A DNA stretch of 64,000 bases from CAVSWN01 sp046728115 (lineage in GTDB: Bacteria; Acidobacteriota; Vicinamibacteria; Vicinamibacterales; CAVVIG01). Below, piece after piece: positions 1 through 9,747 of this stretch (position 1 is its first letter; every line of letters starts with the position of its first letter). The position numbers were made by a program, and so were the translations under genes. The stretch covers positions 3,022-67,021 of the forward strand of contig JBKPDW010000072.1 in NCBI GenBank assembly GCA_046728115.1, written 5' to 3'. The notes beneath the pieces were generated by a model. It ran no database searches, was not told the origin of the DNA, and worked only from the letters and a program-made list of their open reading frames with translations.

Positions 1-1
1 G

Positions 2-1453
2 TGGGTGTTTCAGACGCGGACACCGGCAGAGCCGGCCGAGAAATTCGAGGCCACTCCGCTGGTGGTGGACGGCGTCATGTATACCGTCCTGGCGCCGAAT
101 CACGTCGTCGCGCTGGATGCGGCGACCGGCCGGATGTTCTGGATGTACTCGCCGCGGCTGTCGCCGCTGGCACGCGTCTGCTGCGGCCGCGTGAACCGCG
201 GGCTGGCGATCCTCGGCGAGACGCTCTTCATGGGGACGATCGACGGTCATCTGATCGCGATTGATGCAAAAACGGGCCGCCCGGTCTGGGACGTCTCGCT
301 GTCGAAACCCGAACTCGGATATTCCTTCACGATGGCGCCGCTCATCGTCAAGGACAAGGTCATCATGGGACCGGCCGGCGGCGAGTACGGCATTCGCGGA
401 TTCATCGCGGCGTTCGACGCCAAGACCGGAGGCGAGGTCTGGCGCTTCAACACGGTCCCGGGGCCGGGCGAGCCCGGACACGAGACCTGGCCGGCGAACA
501 GCGACGCGTGGCAGCGCGGTGGCGGATCGATTTGGACGACCGGCGCCTACGATCCCGAGTTGAATCTGATGTACTTCGGCACGGGCAATCCCGGTCCGGA
601 CTGGAACGGAGATCCGCGCCCCGGCGACAACCTTTACACCGATTCGGTGGTCGCGCTCGATCCCGACACCGGCCGTCTGAAGTGGCACTACCAGTTCACG
701 CCCCACGACGAGTTCGACTACGACTCGACGCAGGTGCCGGTGCTCACCGATCTCGCGTGGCAGGGTCGCCAGCGGAAGGTCATGCTGTGGGCGAATCGGA
801 ACGGCTTCTGGTACGTGCTGGATCGCGTGACGGGCGAATTTCTGCAGGGCAAGCCGTTCGTGCGCGTGAATTGGGCCGAGGAGATCGACTCCAAGGGCGT
901 TCCGAAACGCTTGCTGAATGCGACCCCTGAAGGCACGCTGGTCTATCCGAACAATCAAGGCGCCACGAACTGGTATTCGCCGTCGTACAGCCCCCGGACC
1001 GGCTACTTCTACATCCCGACGTGGATGGACACCTACTCGACCTACACGAAGGCGCCGGTCGAATACAAAGAAGGCAATCAGTACGTCGGCCGGTTTCCGA
1101 CGATGACCGTGCCGGCACTGCGGACGGGACCGGGTGCGGTCAACCAGCGAACGCCGCAGGAAGGATACGGCGCGATCCAGGCGTTCGATCCAAGAAGCGG
1201 CGAGCTGAAATGGCAATTCAAGATGAGCGACGTGACCGACAGCGGCGTGCTGACGACGGCGACCGATCTCGTCTTTGCAGGCGGCCGGGAGGGCTACTTC
1301 TTCGCACTCGACGCGCGCAGCGGCGAGATGCTGTGGAAGGGGAACGTCGGCGGTCAGGTCTCGGCCGGGCCGATGTCGTACGCGGTTGGTGGCAAGCAGT
1401 ACGTCGCGATCGCCGCAGGAAGCGCGCTGTTCGTGTACGGTCTACGACAATGA
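2..1453 (+). CDS. PQQ-dependent dehydrogenase (quinoprotein alcohol dehydrogenase type), 5'-truncated by the window edge
   Basis: The frame is open from the first bases, so the gene starts upstream. The product is a PQQ-binding beta-propeller with repeated W-motif blades such as DAATGRMFW and DPDTGRLKW. A vicinal Cys-Cys pair encoded at 179-184 matches the disulfide that stacks on PQQ in this family. The motif F-D-Y-D (Asp codons 716-718 and 722-724) gives the catalytic Asp plus a second Asp two residues on, the pattern linked to lanthanide use. Such enzymes oxidise alcohols in the periplasm and pass electrons to cytochrome c. It is closely similar to the enzyme at 22231-23874 and is probably a paralog. 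Substrate unknown. Confidence 0.9.
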   Translation, partial: WVFQTRTPAEPAEKFEATPLVVDGVMYTVLAPNHVVALDAATGRMFWMYSPRLSPLARVCCGRVNRGLAILGETLFMGTIDGHLIAIDAKTGRPVWDVSLSKPELGYSFTMAPLIVKDKVIMGPAGGEYGIRGFIAAFDAKTGGEVWRFNTVPGPGEPGHETWPANSDAWQRGGGSIWTTGAYDPELNLMYFGTGNPGPDWNGDPRPGDNLYTDSVVALDPDTGRLKWHYQFTPHDEFDYDSTQVPVLTDLAWQGRQRKVMLWANRNGFWYVLDRVTGEFLQGKPFVRVNWAEEIDSKGVPKRLLNATPEGTLVYPNNQGATNWYSPSYSPRTGYFYIPTWMDTYSTYTKAPVEYKEGNQYVGRFPTMTVPALRTGPGAVNQRTPQEGYGAIQAFDPRSGELKWQFKMSDVTDSGVLTTATDLVFAGGREGYFFALDARSGEMLWKGNVGGQVSAGPMSYAVGGKQYVAIAAGSALFVYGLRQ

Positions 1454-1456
1454 CAT

Positions 1457-1540
1457 TTCAGACTCAGAATTCAGATTTGACTCACCGCTCTGACATCAAA
1501 CTGAAATCAATCTGCACTCTGAACGCGGAAATCTGAACTG
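1457..1540. repeat. Intergenic TCTGAA-type degenerate repeat
   Basis: The spacer between two convergent genes is built of short variants of TCTGAA/TTCAGA such as CTCAGAATTCAG and CTCTGAACGCGGAAATCTGAA. It is AT-rich against GC-rich flanks. Related strings recur near 16040, 37330, 62090 and 63860. No hairpin with a T-run is obvious. Confidence 0.5.
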
Positions 1541-1546
1541 CCACTG

Positions 1547-2659
1547 TCACTCTGGCCAGACTTCACGTGCGGTGTCGACGATGAGGCGCAGCTTCGCCCA
1601 CTGTTCGCCTTCGCTGATCTGATTCCCCTCGACCGTGCTCGAGAAGCCGCACTGTGGGCTCAGGCACATGTTCTCAAGCGGCATGTAGCGCGCGGCGTCC
1701 TTGATGCGCGCGATGAGGTCCTGTCGCGATTCCAGCGCGCCCACCTTCGTGGTCACCAATCCGAGCACGACCGTCTTCTCTTTCGGCACGAGCCGCAGCG
1801 GCCGAAAATCGCCGGCACGCTCGTCGTCGTACTCGAGGAAATAGGCGTCGACGTTCAGCTGGTTGAACAGGACGTCGGCTACCGGCTCGTATCCGCCCTC
1901 GGCAACCCACGCGCTCTTGAAATTGCCGCGACACAGGTGGACGGCAACGGTCAGGTCCTTCGGACGGCCGTCGATCACGGCGTTGATGAGCGCAGCGTAG
2001 GCGCGCGGAAGCTGGTCGGGATCGTGACCGCGTTCGCGGGCGCCCGCGCGGAGTTTCGGATCGCACAGGTACGCGAGGTTCGTGTCGTCCATCTGGAGAT
2101 AGCGGCAGCCGGCCTGGTAGAGCGAGTTCATCTCGTCGCGGTAGCACTGCGCCAGATCAGCGAAGAACTCGTCCATGTCGGGGTAGGCGTTGATGTCGAT
2201 CGTCTGTCGCCCGCCGCGAAAATGCACCATCGTCGGCGATGGGATCGTGACCTTGGGCGTTTGCGTCGTCACGGACTCGAGGAATTCGAAATCCGCTTTC
2301 TGAATGTCGACAACATGGCGCAGCTTGCCCGTAACCGAGAGGCTCGGTGGCGCGAAGTCGATGACCCCGGTGCGGCTGTGGAATTTCGTTTCAATCCCGC
2401 CGGTGACCGTCACGCCTTCGAGCTTTTCCAGAAAGTCGATGTGGAAGAAGGTGCGGCGGAATTCGCCGTCGGTGATGCTCTTCAGCCCGACGTCTTGCTG
2501 CTTCTTTACGACCTCACGGATGTGCGTGTCTTCGATCTGTCGGAGCTCGGCCTTCGAGATGGCGCCCGCCTGCTGCCGCCGGCGCGCCTCGATGAGCGCC
2601 GGCGGCCTCAGAAGGCTGCCGACGTGGTCTGCGCGGAACGGTGGATTCGTCTTCGACAT
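1547..2659 (-). CDS. Cobalamin-independent methionine synthase-like protein (MetE C-terminal domain family)
   Basis: A 370-aa TIM-barrel protein of the MetE C-terminal/YxjG type, about half the length of full MetE because it lacks the N-terminal barrel. It begins with FRADHVGSLLRP, typical of the family. The expected zinc ligands can be placed at H241 and C243 (VHLCRGN) and C337 (SPQCGF). It would transfer a methyl group from a methylated donor to a thiol, but stand-alone versions are poorly characterised and need not use methyl-folate or homocysteine. It is divergent from the TIM-barrel gene at 2746, with an 86-bp shared upstream region. Confidence 0.85.
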   Translation of the reverse strand: MSKTNPPFRADHVGSLLRPPALIEARRRQQAGAISKAELRQIEDTHIREVVKKQQDVGLKSITDGEFRRTFFHIDFLEKLEGVTVTGGIETKFHSRTGVIDFAPPSLSVTGKLRHVVDIQKADFEFLESVTTQTPKVTIPSPTMVHFRGGRQTIDINAYPDMDEFFADLAQCYRDEMNSLYQAGCRYLQMDDTNLAYLCDPKLRAGARERGHDPDQLPRAYAALINAVIDGRPKDLTVAVHLCRGNFKSAWVAEGGYEPVADVLFNQLNVDAYFLEYDDERAGDFRPLRLVPKEKTVVLGLVTTKVGALESRQDLIARIKDAARYMPLENMCLSPQCGFSSTVEGNQISEGEQWAKLRLIVDTAREVWPE

Positions 2660-2745
2660 CGAGGAACCTCAGGCGCTAATAGGGCCAGCGCCGTAACGGA
2701 AAGACGATCTTTGTCCGTCCGGATTTTACGCTAGAGTAGTGCGGC

Positions 2746-3621
2746 ATGCGACGCCGGGAGTTTCTGGCAGCGCTGGCCGCAACGGGGCTGGCGCCGGCCG
2801 CGCGGGCGCAGTCGCCGCCGGGCACCGTCCGCAAGGGGCGGATCAAGCAGGCGCTGATGCGCTTCAACTTCGGGCGCGACACGAAGCTGTCGTTCGACGA
2901 CATGTGCCGCGAGGCCGCGCGCGTCGGCTGCCACGGCTTCGATCTCGTCGGGCCGCAGGACTGGCCGACGCTCAAGAAGTACGGGCTCATCTGCACCATG
3001 GCGCCAGCCATGGGCGTCACCATCAGCGACGGGCTGATTCGGCCGGAACTCCACGATGCAATCGAGCGCGCGATGCACAGCGAGATCGATCAGTGCGCCG
3101 CGAATGGATACCCGAACATCATCACGGTCGGCGGCGAGCGGCGCGGCATCGGCTACGAAGAGGGGAAAGACCACGCGGTCGCCGTGCTCAACCGGGTGAA
3201 GGCGCACGCGGAAGACAAGGGCGTCACGATCTGCATTGAGGTCGTCAACAGCAAGTACACCGATCCCGAGTTCGGCCGCGCCGACGCCATCTTCGACCAC
3301 CTGGCCTGGGGCGTGGATCTGTGCAAGCGCGTGAGCTCGCCGCGAGTGAAGATCCTCTTCGACATCTACCACGTCCAGATCATGGAGGGTGATGTCTGCG
3401 CCAACATTCGCGAGTACTTCCCCTGGATCGCCCACTTTCACGCGGCCGGTGTCCCGGGCCGCCACGAGCTCGACGACACACAGGAGATCAATTACCGGTT
3501 TGTGGCGAAGACGATCGCGGACCTCGGGTTCACCGGCTACGTCGCGCACGAGTACCGGCCCTCACCGGGACGCGACCCGCTCGAGAGCCTGAAGCAGGTT
3601 TTCCAAATCATGGACGTGTGA
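2746..3621 (+). CDS. Tat-exported TIM-barrel isomerase-like protein (hydroxypyruvate isomerase family)
   Basis: A 291-aa protein with an N-terminal twin-arginine signal (MRRREFLAALAATGLAP, then Ala-Gln at residue 21-22), followed by an AP-endonuclease-2/xylose-isomerase-like barrel. Metal-site-like segments are ICIEVVNSK, LFDIYHVQIMEG and HFHAAGVPGRHELDD, as in Hyi-type enzymes. Family members interconvert hydroxy-keto acids or sugars, but exported Acidobacteria and Planctomycetes versions are mostly of unknown substrate. The start at 2746 places the RRxFL motif correctly for export. Divergent from the MetE-like gene. Confidence 0.8.
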   Translation: MRRREFLAALAATGLAPAARAQSPPGTVRKGRIKQALMRFNFGRDTKLSFDDMCREAARVGCHGFDLVGPQDWPTLKKYGLICTMAPAMGVTISDGLIRPELHDAIERAMHSEIDQCAANGYPNIITVGGERRGIGYEEGKDHAVAVLNRVKAHAEDKGVTICIEVVNSKYTDPEFGRADAIFDHLAWGVDLCKRVSSPRVKILFDIYHVQIMEGDVCANIREYFPWIAHFHAAGVPGRHELDDTQEINYRFVAKTIADLGFTGYVAHEYRPSPGRDPLESLKQVFQIMDV

Positions 3622-3677
3622 GCGGCCGAGGGTTGGGGAGTAGGGAGTAGAGATTGGATTGGGGGTAGGGAGCCAGT
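3622..3677. repeat. GGGAGTA-type low-complexity spacer
   Basis: The spacer is made of imperfect GGGAGTA/GGGGTAGGGA units and runs up to the start codon of the next gene, so it occupies the ribosome-binding region. It is purine-rich on the plus strand and unlike adjacent coding DNA. Confidence 0.5.
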
Positions 3678-5954
3678 ATGAAACGTATTCCCCGGTGGAT
3701 TGCCTTTGTTCTCATCAGCGGCGTCATTGCTGGGCTCCTTGTTTACTCCGCCGACGGCGTGCACGCGCAGCGGCGAGCTCCAGAGGGGTACATCTCCGGC
3801 GTGGTCAAAAGCGCGCAGGGCGCCGAGGCCGGCGTCTGGGTCATCGCCGAGACCAAGGATCTCCCGACCAATTTCATCAAGATCGTCGTCACCGACGATC
3901 AGGGCCGATTCATGATGCCGGAGCTGCCCCCCGCGAGCTACAGCGTCTGGGTCAGGGGCTATGGTCTCGTCGATTCGACGCCAGTGCAGATGAAGCCGCG
4001 CACCGACAGCGTGACGTTGACGGCGGTGGCGGCGAAGACGCCGCTGGAAGCGGCGAAGGTGTACCCGGGCAACTATTGGCTATCGCTGCTCGAGCCGCCC
4101 GCCGCGAGCGAGTTTCCGGGCACGGGACCGCAGGGCAACGGACTCGGGCCGGCGATGCAGAGTCAGAACCACTGGATCAACTCGCTGAAATCGGACTGCA
4201 ACTTCTGTCATCAGCTCGGGAACGCTGAGACGCGCTCCGTGGATCACGTCCTCCAGGCCAAGCCCGAGCTGAAAACGCACGCCGAAGCATGGGAATGGCG
4301 GCTCGGCACCGGCGTGCGCGGGACGGCCATGTATGCGGTGATCAACACGCAGGGGAAGGAACGCTCGCTGAAGACGTATGCCGATTGGACCGAGCGCATC
4401 GCCAAGGGCGAGGTGCCGCCCTCGCCGGCACGTCCGACCGGCGTCGAGCGCAATCTCGTGGTCACGCTGTGGGACGTCGGCGACGATCATTCGTTTATGC
4501 ACGACGAGATTTCGACCGACAAGAACCATCCGACCGTGAACGCGAATGGACGCGTCTACGCGGTGTCGGCAGGCCACGGGCAGCTCGTGGCGCTGGATCC
4601 GTACGAAAACAGCACGTTCACCATGGACATTCCAACGCGGGAAGCCAAGGAAAAAGTGCCGTCGCGGTTTCCGGCGCCGAATCGGCCGTCGCTCCATTGG
4701 GGCAACGAGCACTTGTGGGGAAACCCGCCGTACGATCCGGCCGACCCGCACAACCCGATGTTCGACAGCAAGGGCCGCGTCTGGATGACGTCGAAGATTC
4801 GCAGCAATGCCGATCCATCGTGGTGCAGCGATGTCACCAACAAATTCGCGGAATGGTTCCCGCTCCGCAACAGTGCCCGTCAGGCGTCCTACTACGATCC
4901 CAGGACCAACAAATTCACGTTGATCGACACCTGCTTCAGCACGCACCACCTGCAATTCGACAACGATCCCGACGAGACGCTGTATTTCAACGAGCTCACT
5001 GGTCCGATGTTCGGCTGGATCGACACGAAGGTGTACGACGAGACCCATGACGAGCAGAAGGCGGTCGGCTGGTGCGGCCAGGTGCTCGACACCAACGGCG
5101 ACGGCAAGATCACGAAACCGTGGAACATGCCAGCAGGTCGCGGCGGCGATTCAGTGGTCTACCAGGGCGACACGGCCGGAGCGCCTGCGCCGGGAAATGC
5201 GGCCGCAGCCGGTGCACGCGCAGCGCCAGCGGGCCGCGGTGCGCCGCCGTTCGACCCCAAACTGGACACGATGGTCAGCTACAGCATGTATTCGGTGATT
5301 CCGAGCCCCGTGGACGACACTGTCTGGGGTGCCAGCGAGCGATTCCCGGGATATCTCATTCGTCTGCAGCGGGGCAGCAATCCGCCCGCCACTTGCATGA
5401 CGCAGATCTTCAAGGTCCCCGAACCCGGCTTCGATCCCCGGGGCATCGACATCGACAGCCACGGCGTGGTCTGGACGGCCCTGGCTGCCAGTAGTCATCT
5501 CGCGAGCTTCGACGTCCGCAAGTGCAAGGATCTTGACGGTCCGGCCAGGACCGACGGCAGTCTGTGCCGCGAAGGCTGGACTCTCTATCAGACGAAGGGA
5601 CCGAAATTGCGGGGGACGGAAATCCCGGCCGACTTTCACTATTACAACTGGGTGGATCAGCACAACATCTCGGGATTCGGCGCCGATACGCCGTTCGCCA
5701 CCGGGTCGAATTCCGATGCGCTGCTGGCGCTGAACCCGCAGACGCGCGAGTGGATCACGTTGCGGGTGCCCTATCCGCTCGGTTTCTACTCGCGCGGGAT
5801 GGACGGCCGGATCGACGATCCCAACGCAGGATGGAAAGGCCGCGCGCTGTATGCGAATTACGGTACGCACTTCGTGTGGCACATCGAGGGGGGCAAAGGC
5901 ACGAAGGGCAAGATCGTCAAGTTCCAGATTCGGCCGACTCCGATGGCTCGATAG
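3678..5954 (+). CDS. Secreted protein with carboxypeptidase-regulatory domain, CxxCH heme motif and propeller-like C-terminus
   Basis: A 758-aa exported protein. Residues 1-31 are a signal peptide, about 37-115 a carboxypeptidase-regulatory (transthyretin-like) domain, and C174-H178 (CNFCH) a heme c attachment site. The remainder contains Vgb-like propeller strands such as DSKGRVWMTSK and DIDSHGVVWTALA. An Ala/Gly-rich linker lies near residues 495-520. The architecture matches the gene at 54457-56175, which suggests a paralogous family. A periplasmic redox or sensor-like role is inference; no substrate can be assigned. It lies upstream of a DUF1080-type remnant and a TonB receptor. Confidence 0.75.
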   Translation: MKRIPRWIAFVLISGVIAGLLVYSADGVHAQRRAPEGYISGVVKSAQGAEAGVWVIAETKDLPTNFIKIVVTDDQGRFMMPELPPASYSVWVRGYGLVDSTPVQMKPRTDSVTLTAVAAKTPLEAAKVYPGNYWLSLLEPPAASEFPGTGPQGNGLGPAMQSQNHWINSLKSDCNFCHQLGNAETRSVDHVLQAKPELKTHAEAWEWRLGTGVRGTAMYAVINTQGKERSLKTYADWTERIAKGEVPPSPARPTGVERNLVVTLWDVGDDHSFMHDEISTDKNHPTVNANGRVYAVSAGHGQLVALDPYENSTFTMDIPTREAKEKVPSRFPAPNRPSLHWGNEHLWGNPPYDPADPHNPMFDSKGRVWMTSKIRSNADPSWCSDVTNKFAEWFPLRNSARQASYYDPRTNKFTLIDTCFSTHHLQFDNDPDETLYFNELTGPMFGWIDTKVYDETHDEQKAVGWCGQVLDTNGDGKITKPWNMPAGRGGDSVVYQGDTAGAPAPGNAAAAGARAAPAGRGAPPFDPKLDTMVSYSMYSVIPSPVDDTVWGASERFPGYLIRLQRGSNPPATCMTQIFKVPEPGFDPRGIDIDSHGVVWTALAASSHLASFDVRKCKDLDGPARTDGSLCREGWTLYQTKGPKLRGTEIPADFHYYNWVDQHNISGFGADTPFATGSNSDALLALNPQTREWITLRVPYPLGFYSRGMDGRIDDPNAGWKGRALYANYGTHFVWHIEGGKGTKGKIVKFQIRPTPMAR

Positions 5955-6150
5955 TTACAAGAAAGGTACAAGCACCGACCTCGCTTGACCGACGCGTTGG
6001 ATACCGCGATCCGCCGCGCTGGATCTGCCGGGGTGATGAATACCCAGCGGATCTATTCGCCACGCCGAGGTTCGCGGAACTCATCCATCTCAAAAGATCA
6101 TCGCCAGTTGAACGTCGTGTGGCAGTAAGATTCCACGTCAACGCACGTCC

Positions 6151-6476
6151 ATGACGCGATACTCGACGCTGTTACCGACGGTGGTCCTGCTCGCATCGTG
6201 GCTGTCTTCGACCGCGACGGCACAGGAGCCCGCGCGCGGACGCGGCGCGGCCCCGCCACGGGCCACACGGCCGCCGCTTTTCCTGCGTGAGGAATGGAAG
6301 CAGACGCCGGCCGGCGGCGAGCATCCGGTCGTTCTCTCTGAGGCCCTTTCAAACCCGAACATCGAACTCGAGTTGTACAGCGCCGCCGGCAAGGATATCC
6401 AGTTGGAAGCGGCCATGGTCCCGGAGGCTGGATCGATATCGCGACGATTGAGATCTTCGCGAGGTCGATCGACTGA
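6151..6476 (+). pseudogene. DUF1080-type (family 16 glycosidase-like) secreted protein remnant with internal deletion
   Basis: The first about 86 codons give a signal peptide (to about residue 24) and a segment with FLREEWKQTPAGGEHPV and ELELYSAAGKDIQLE, which I recognise as the conserved start of a secreted acidobacterial family. The frame then jumps. From 6426 the +2 frame reads GWIDIATIEIFARSID and a stop at 6474-6476, like the usual C-terminal end (GWIDV..IEVYGK). The roughly 100+ residues normally between them are absent. This looks like an internal deletion with a frameshift. The original frame instead runs on to a stop at 6490-6492, giving a 113-aa product. An assembly error is the alternative. 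Confidence 0.6.
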
Positions 6477-6504
6477 TGATGGCTCAGGTTGAACGAGGTG
6501 TTTC

Positions 6505-9500
6505 ATGCGAACGATGACGAAGTGTCTGGCGATCCTCGGCGTCGTGCTGTTGCCAGCAACGGTCCTTGCGCAGGGTTCTCTCACGGGCACCGTCCGCGAC
6601 GGCTCGGGTGCGGTGCTGCCCGGCGTCACGGTCGAGGCGTCAAGCGACGCCCTCATCGAGAAGACGCGTTCGGCGACCACCGACGGGACGGGCCAGTACC
6701 GCATCATCGATCTGCGTCCCGGCATCTACGTGTTGACGGCCACGCTCCCCGGGTTCGCGACCTTCAAGCGCGACAACATCGACCTCTCCGGCACGCAGAC
6801 GATCACTATTCCGATCGAAATGCGCGTCGGCGCGATCGAGGAAAGCGTCGTCGTCACCGGTGAATCGCCGGTGGTCGACGTGCAGAACGCCAGGCGCGAA
6901 ATCGTCATGAACTCCGAGACCATCCAGACGCTGCCGGTCGCACGAGCCGCGGGGGCGCTGCTCAATGCGACCCCCGGGCTGACGGTCGACACCAACGGTC
7001 CGGCGTTGTCGCCGACGATGACGTTCTTCAACGCGCACTCGAGCGGAGCGAATTCGACCTCGGTTGCGGGCGAAGGCCGCATGACCGTCAACGGCATGAC
7101 CGTCGCGGCCGCGAGGAGCGGAGGTGTGTCGTCGTACGTGTATGACACACCCAACTCGCAGGAAGTGGCCATCACCGTCGGCGCCGGACTTGGCGAAAGC
7201 GACATCGGCGGCCCGGTGATGAACCTGGTCCCGAAGTCAGGCGGCAACAGGTTCGCCGGCACCGTGTTCTTCAACGATGCAGGCAAGTGGTCGCGCGGCA
7301 ACAACCTGACCGACGACCTCCGCGCGATCGGCCTGACGCAGACCCCTGGCATCATCCAGGCGTATGACGCCAGCGCCTCGTACGGCGGCCCGATCAAGAA
7401 GGACCACCTGTGGTTCTACGGCAGCTACCGCAACCTCGACACGCAGACGGCGATGGAAGGCATTACGGCGAACGCGAACGCCGGTGACCCGTCGCGCTGG
7501 GATTGGGTCGGCTCGCCGATCAACGCCCGCCTGGTGCAGGACCGCCAGATGATAATCGGTCGCCTGACGGGCCAGGTTGGAAGGAACCGCTTCACGTTCA
7601 ACTCCGAATACCAGCATCGTTGCGAAGGCACGCCGCTGAAGCTCGAGACGCAGGGCTGCCACAACCGCGCTGCTGACTGGATCGGGCTTGGCAACAACGC
7701 CGCGCCATTCCAGTCGCCGGAAGCGACGTCGACGGCAGCGCGCGGCTACTTCGACGCGCCCTTCTACGTCAATCAGCCGTTTTGGACGATGCCCGTGAGC
7801 AACAAACTGCTGCTCGAGGCTGGCTACACAGCATTCCGTTACAACCCGATCTTCGGGTTTCCACCCCCGGACGGCATCACGAACATGGTTCCAGTCACCG
7901 AACAGTCGAACGCGATCAATCCGGCCACCGGCCAGCGTTACGCGCCGCAGCCGACCTACGCGTATCGCGCTGTGGAGTCGTGGGGATGGGCCGTCGGCAA
8001 GACCGATGGCTGGCGTGCGTCGGCGTCCTACGTCACCGGCGCACACAACCTGAAGGTCGGCTATCAGGGCAACCGGCTGGACCAGCTCGATCAGACGATT
8101 GCGAACGACACGCAGCTCGGCTACCGATTCAACCAGGGGGTCGCGAATGCGGTGAGCTACTACCTGCCTGATTTTGGCCGTCGAACCATCACCACGCTCC
8201 ACGGCATCTTCATCCAGGACAGCTGGACCCGCAAAGGGCTGACAGTGCAGGGCGCGCTGCGCTACGACCGCGCCTCGAGCTACGCGCCCGTCGACCAGAA
8301 CGGCACCACACGGACGTCGTTCCTGAATCCCGCGCCCATCACGATCCAGGAGACGCCGGGCGTCGACGCCTACAACGATCTCACGCCGCGCGTGGCCGTC
8401 GCCTACGACCTGTTCGGCAACGGCAAAACAGCCGTCAAGTTCAACTGGGGCCGCTACCTCGCGTACGCCGCGAACGATCCGCCGTACACGTCGACCAACC
8501 CCGGCTTTACCGTCGTGCGGTCGGTCACGAACCGCGGCTGGACCGATTCGAACCGGAACTACGTCGTCGACTGCGACCTGCTCAATCCCGCGCTGCAGGA
8601 TCGATCGGCGACCGGCGGCGACATCTGCGCCGCCGCGGTCGGCAACCAGGCCAACTTCGGCAAATTGGGCGCCGCGACGATCGTCAATCCCGACGTGCTG
8701 CACGGCTGGGGCAAGCGTCCGGGGGACTATCAGTGGGCCGCTACGCTGCAGCACGAGATCATCCCACGCGTGTCGGTGGACGTCAGCTACACGCGCCGGA
8801 ACTTCTTCGGATTCTTCGTGACCGACGACCTGAATCGCGACGTCAACACCGCGTACGAGACCTACACGCTGACGGCGCCGCAGGATCCGCGGCTGCCGGG
8901 CGGCGGTGGCTATCCGATCACGGTGTACACGCCCACGGCCGCGGCCAACGCCATTCCATCCAAGACGTATCTGACGTGGGAAACCGACTACGGTCCGGAG
9001 CGTACGAGCTACTGGCACGGCGTCGACTTCACGCTCAACACGCGCCTGCGTGAAGGCCTGACCACGTCGATCGGCACGAGCACCGGACGCGCCGTCCTCG
9101 ACGACTGCGCGACCGCCACGAAATACAACCAGGTGAACACCGTCACCAACGTCTCCGCCGGTCCCGATCCGCGGGGCTGCCACAGCGTCGATCCGTTCCA
9201 AACGACCGTGCGCGGGCTCGCGACCTACATCATCCCGAAGATCGACGTGCTCGTCAGCGGAGCGTTCCGGTCGCAGCCACCGGTCCAGCTTGGGGCACCT
9301 CAGATGGGCGCCACGATCGCGGCCGGCGGCAACTCGGCGCAGTGGATCGTGCCGAACGCCGTCATCGCGGCGGCGCTCGGTCACCTGCCGGTGGGCGCGA
9401 CACCCACCGGCACCACGACGATCCAGATCGCAGACAACGTCAACCGCGTGTACGCGGACACCCGGCGGACGCAGATCGACATGCGGTTTGCCAAGGTCCT

Positions 9501-9690
9501 GCGCTTCGGCCGAACGCGATCGGACGTCGGCATCGACCTGAACAACTTGCTGAACACGAACTACGCAACCGGTTACAACACGACTTATACGTACAGTGTC
9601 GGCAACACCGCGAACGGCGGCACGTGGGGCAATCCGACGAGCATCTACGGGCCGCGGTTCGTGCGGATCAACTACACGCTGAACTTCTGA
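6505..9690 (+). CDS. TonB-dependent receptor, Oar-like, with N-terminal carboxypeptidase-regulatory domain
   Basis: A 1061-aa outer-membrane protein. Residues 1-22 are a signal peptide, about 24-105 the carboxypeptidase-regulatory domain (SLTGTVRDGSGAVLPGVTVEA), then a plug region (SVVVTGESPVVDVQNA onward) and a long beta-barrel ending in aromatic RINYTLNF. Domain order and length fit the Oar-like receptors expanded in Acidobacteriota, thought to import large or polymeric substrates. The ligand cannot be read from sequence. The flanking heme propeller and NHL protein suggest a periplasmic degradation or oxidation context. Confidence 0.92.
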   Translation: MRTMTKCLAILGVVLLPATVLAQGSLTGTVRDGSGAVLPGVTVEASSDALIEKTRSATTDGTGQYRIIDLRPGIYVLTATLPGFATFKRDNIDLSGTQTITIPIEMRVGAIEESVVVTGESPVVDVQNARREIVMNSETIQTLPVARAAGALLNATPGLTVDTNGPALSPTMTFFNAHSSGANSTSVAGEGRMTVNGMTVAAARSGGVSSYVYDTPNSQEVAITVGAGLGESDIGGPVMNLVPKSGGNRFAGTVFFNDAGKWSRGNNLTDDLRAIGLTQTPGIIQAYDASASYGGPIKKDHLWFYGSYRNLDTQTAMEGITANANAGDPSRWDWVGSPINARLVQDRQMIIGRLTGQVGRNRFTFNSEYQHRCEGTPLKLETQGCHNRAADWIGLGNNAAPFQSPEATSTAARGYFDAPFYVNQPFWTMPVSNKLLLEAGYTAFRYNPIFGFPPPDGITNMVPVTEQSNAINPATGQRYAPQPTYAYRAVESWGWAVGKTDGWRASASYVTGAHNLKVGYQGNRLDQLDQTIANDTQLGYRFNQGVANAVSYYLPDFGRRTITTLHGIFIQDSWTRKGLTVQGALRYDRASSYAPVDQNGTTRTSFLNPAPITIQETPGVDAYNDLTPRVAVAYDLFGNGKTAVKFNWGRYLAYAANDPPYTSTNPGFTVVRSVTNRGWTDSNRNYVVDCDLLNPALQDRSATGGDICAAAVGNQANFGKLGAATIVNPDVLHGWGKRPGDYQWAATLQHEIIPRVSVDVSYTRRNFFGFFVTDDLNRDVNTAYETYTLTAPQDPRLPGGGGYPITVYTPTAAANAIPSKTYLTWETDYGPERTSYWHGVDFTLNTRLREGLTTSIGTSTGRAVLDDCATATKYNQVNTVTNVSAGPDPRGCHSVDPFQTTVRGLATYIIPKIDVLVSGAFRSQPPVQLGAPQMGATIAAGGNSAQWIVPNAVIAAALGHLPVGATPTGTTTIQIADNVNRVYADTRRTQIDMRFAKVLRFGRTRSDVGIDLNNLLNTNYATGYNTTYTYSVGNTANGGTWGNPTSIYGPRFVRINYTLNF

Positions 9691-9712
9691 ATCGACCAGA
9701 CGGCTAGAGGGT

Positions 9713-9740
9713 GGCCTGGGCGTCGTTGACGGCCCGGGCC
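9713..9740. terminator. GC-rich hairpin between convergent genes
   Basis: GGCCTGGGC (9713-9721) and GCCCGGGCC (9732-9740) can pair with one wobble across a 10-nt loop. It sits between the 3' ends of the TonB receptor and the NHL gene, so it could act on both strands. There is no T-run. Confidence 0.3.
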
Positions 9741-9747
9741 GCTCTCG

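Noticed and set aside
3622..3677. Purine-rich spacer as a CRISPR or tandem-repeat array
   Set aside because: Units are short, irregular and without spacers.
7237..9384. Long open frame on the minus strand opposite the TonB receptor
   Set aside because: Arg/Val-rich translation with no domain, caused by GC-rich codon bias; the plus strand carries a full TonB receptor.
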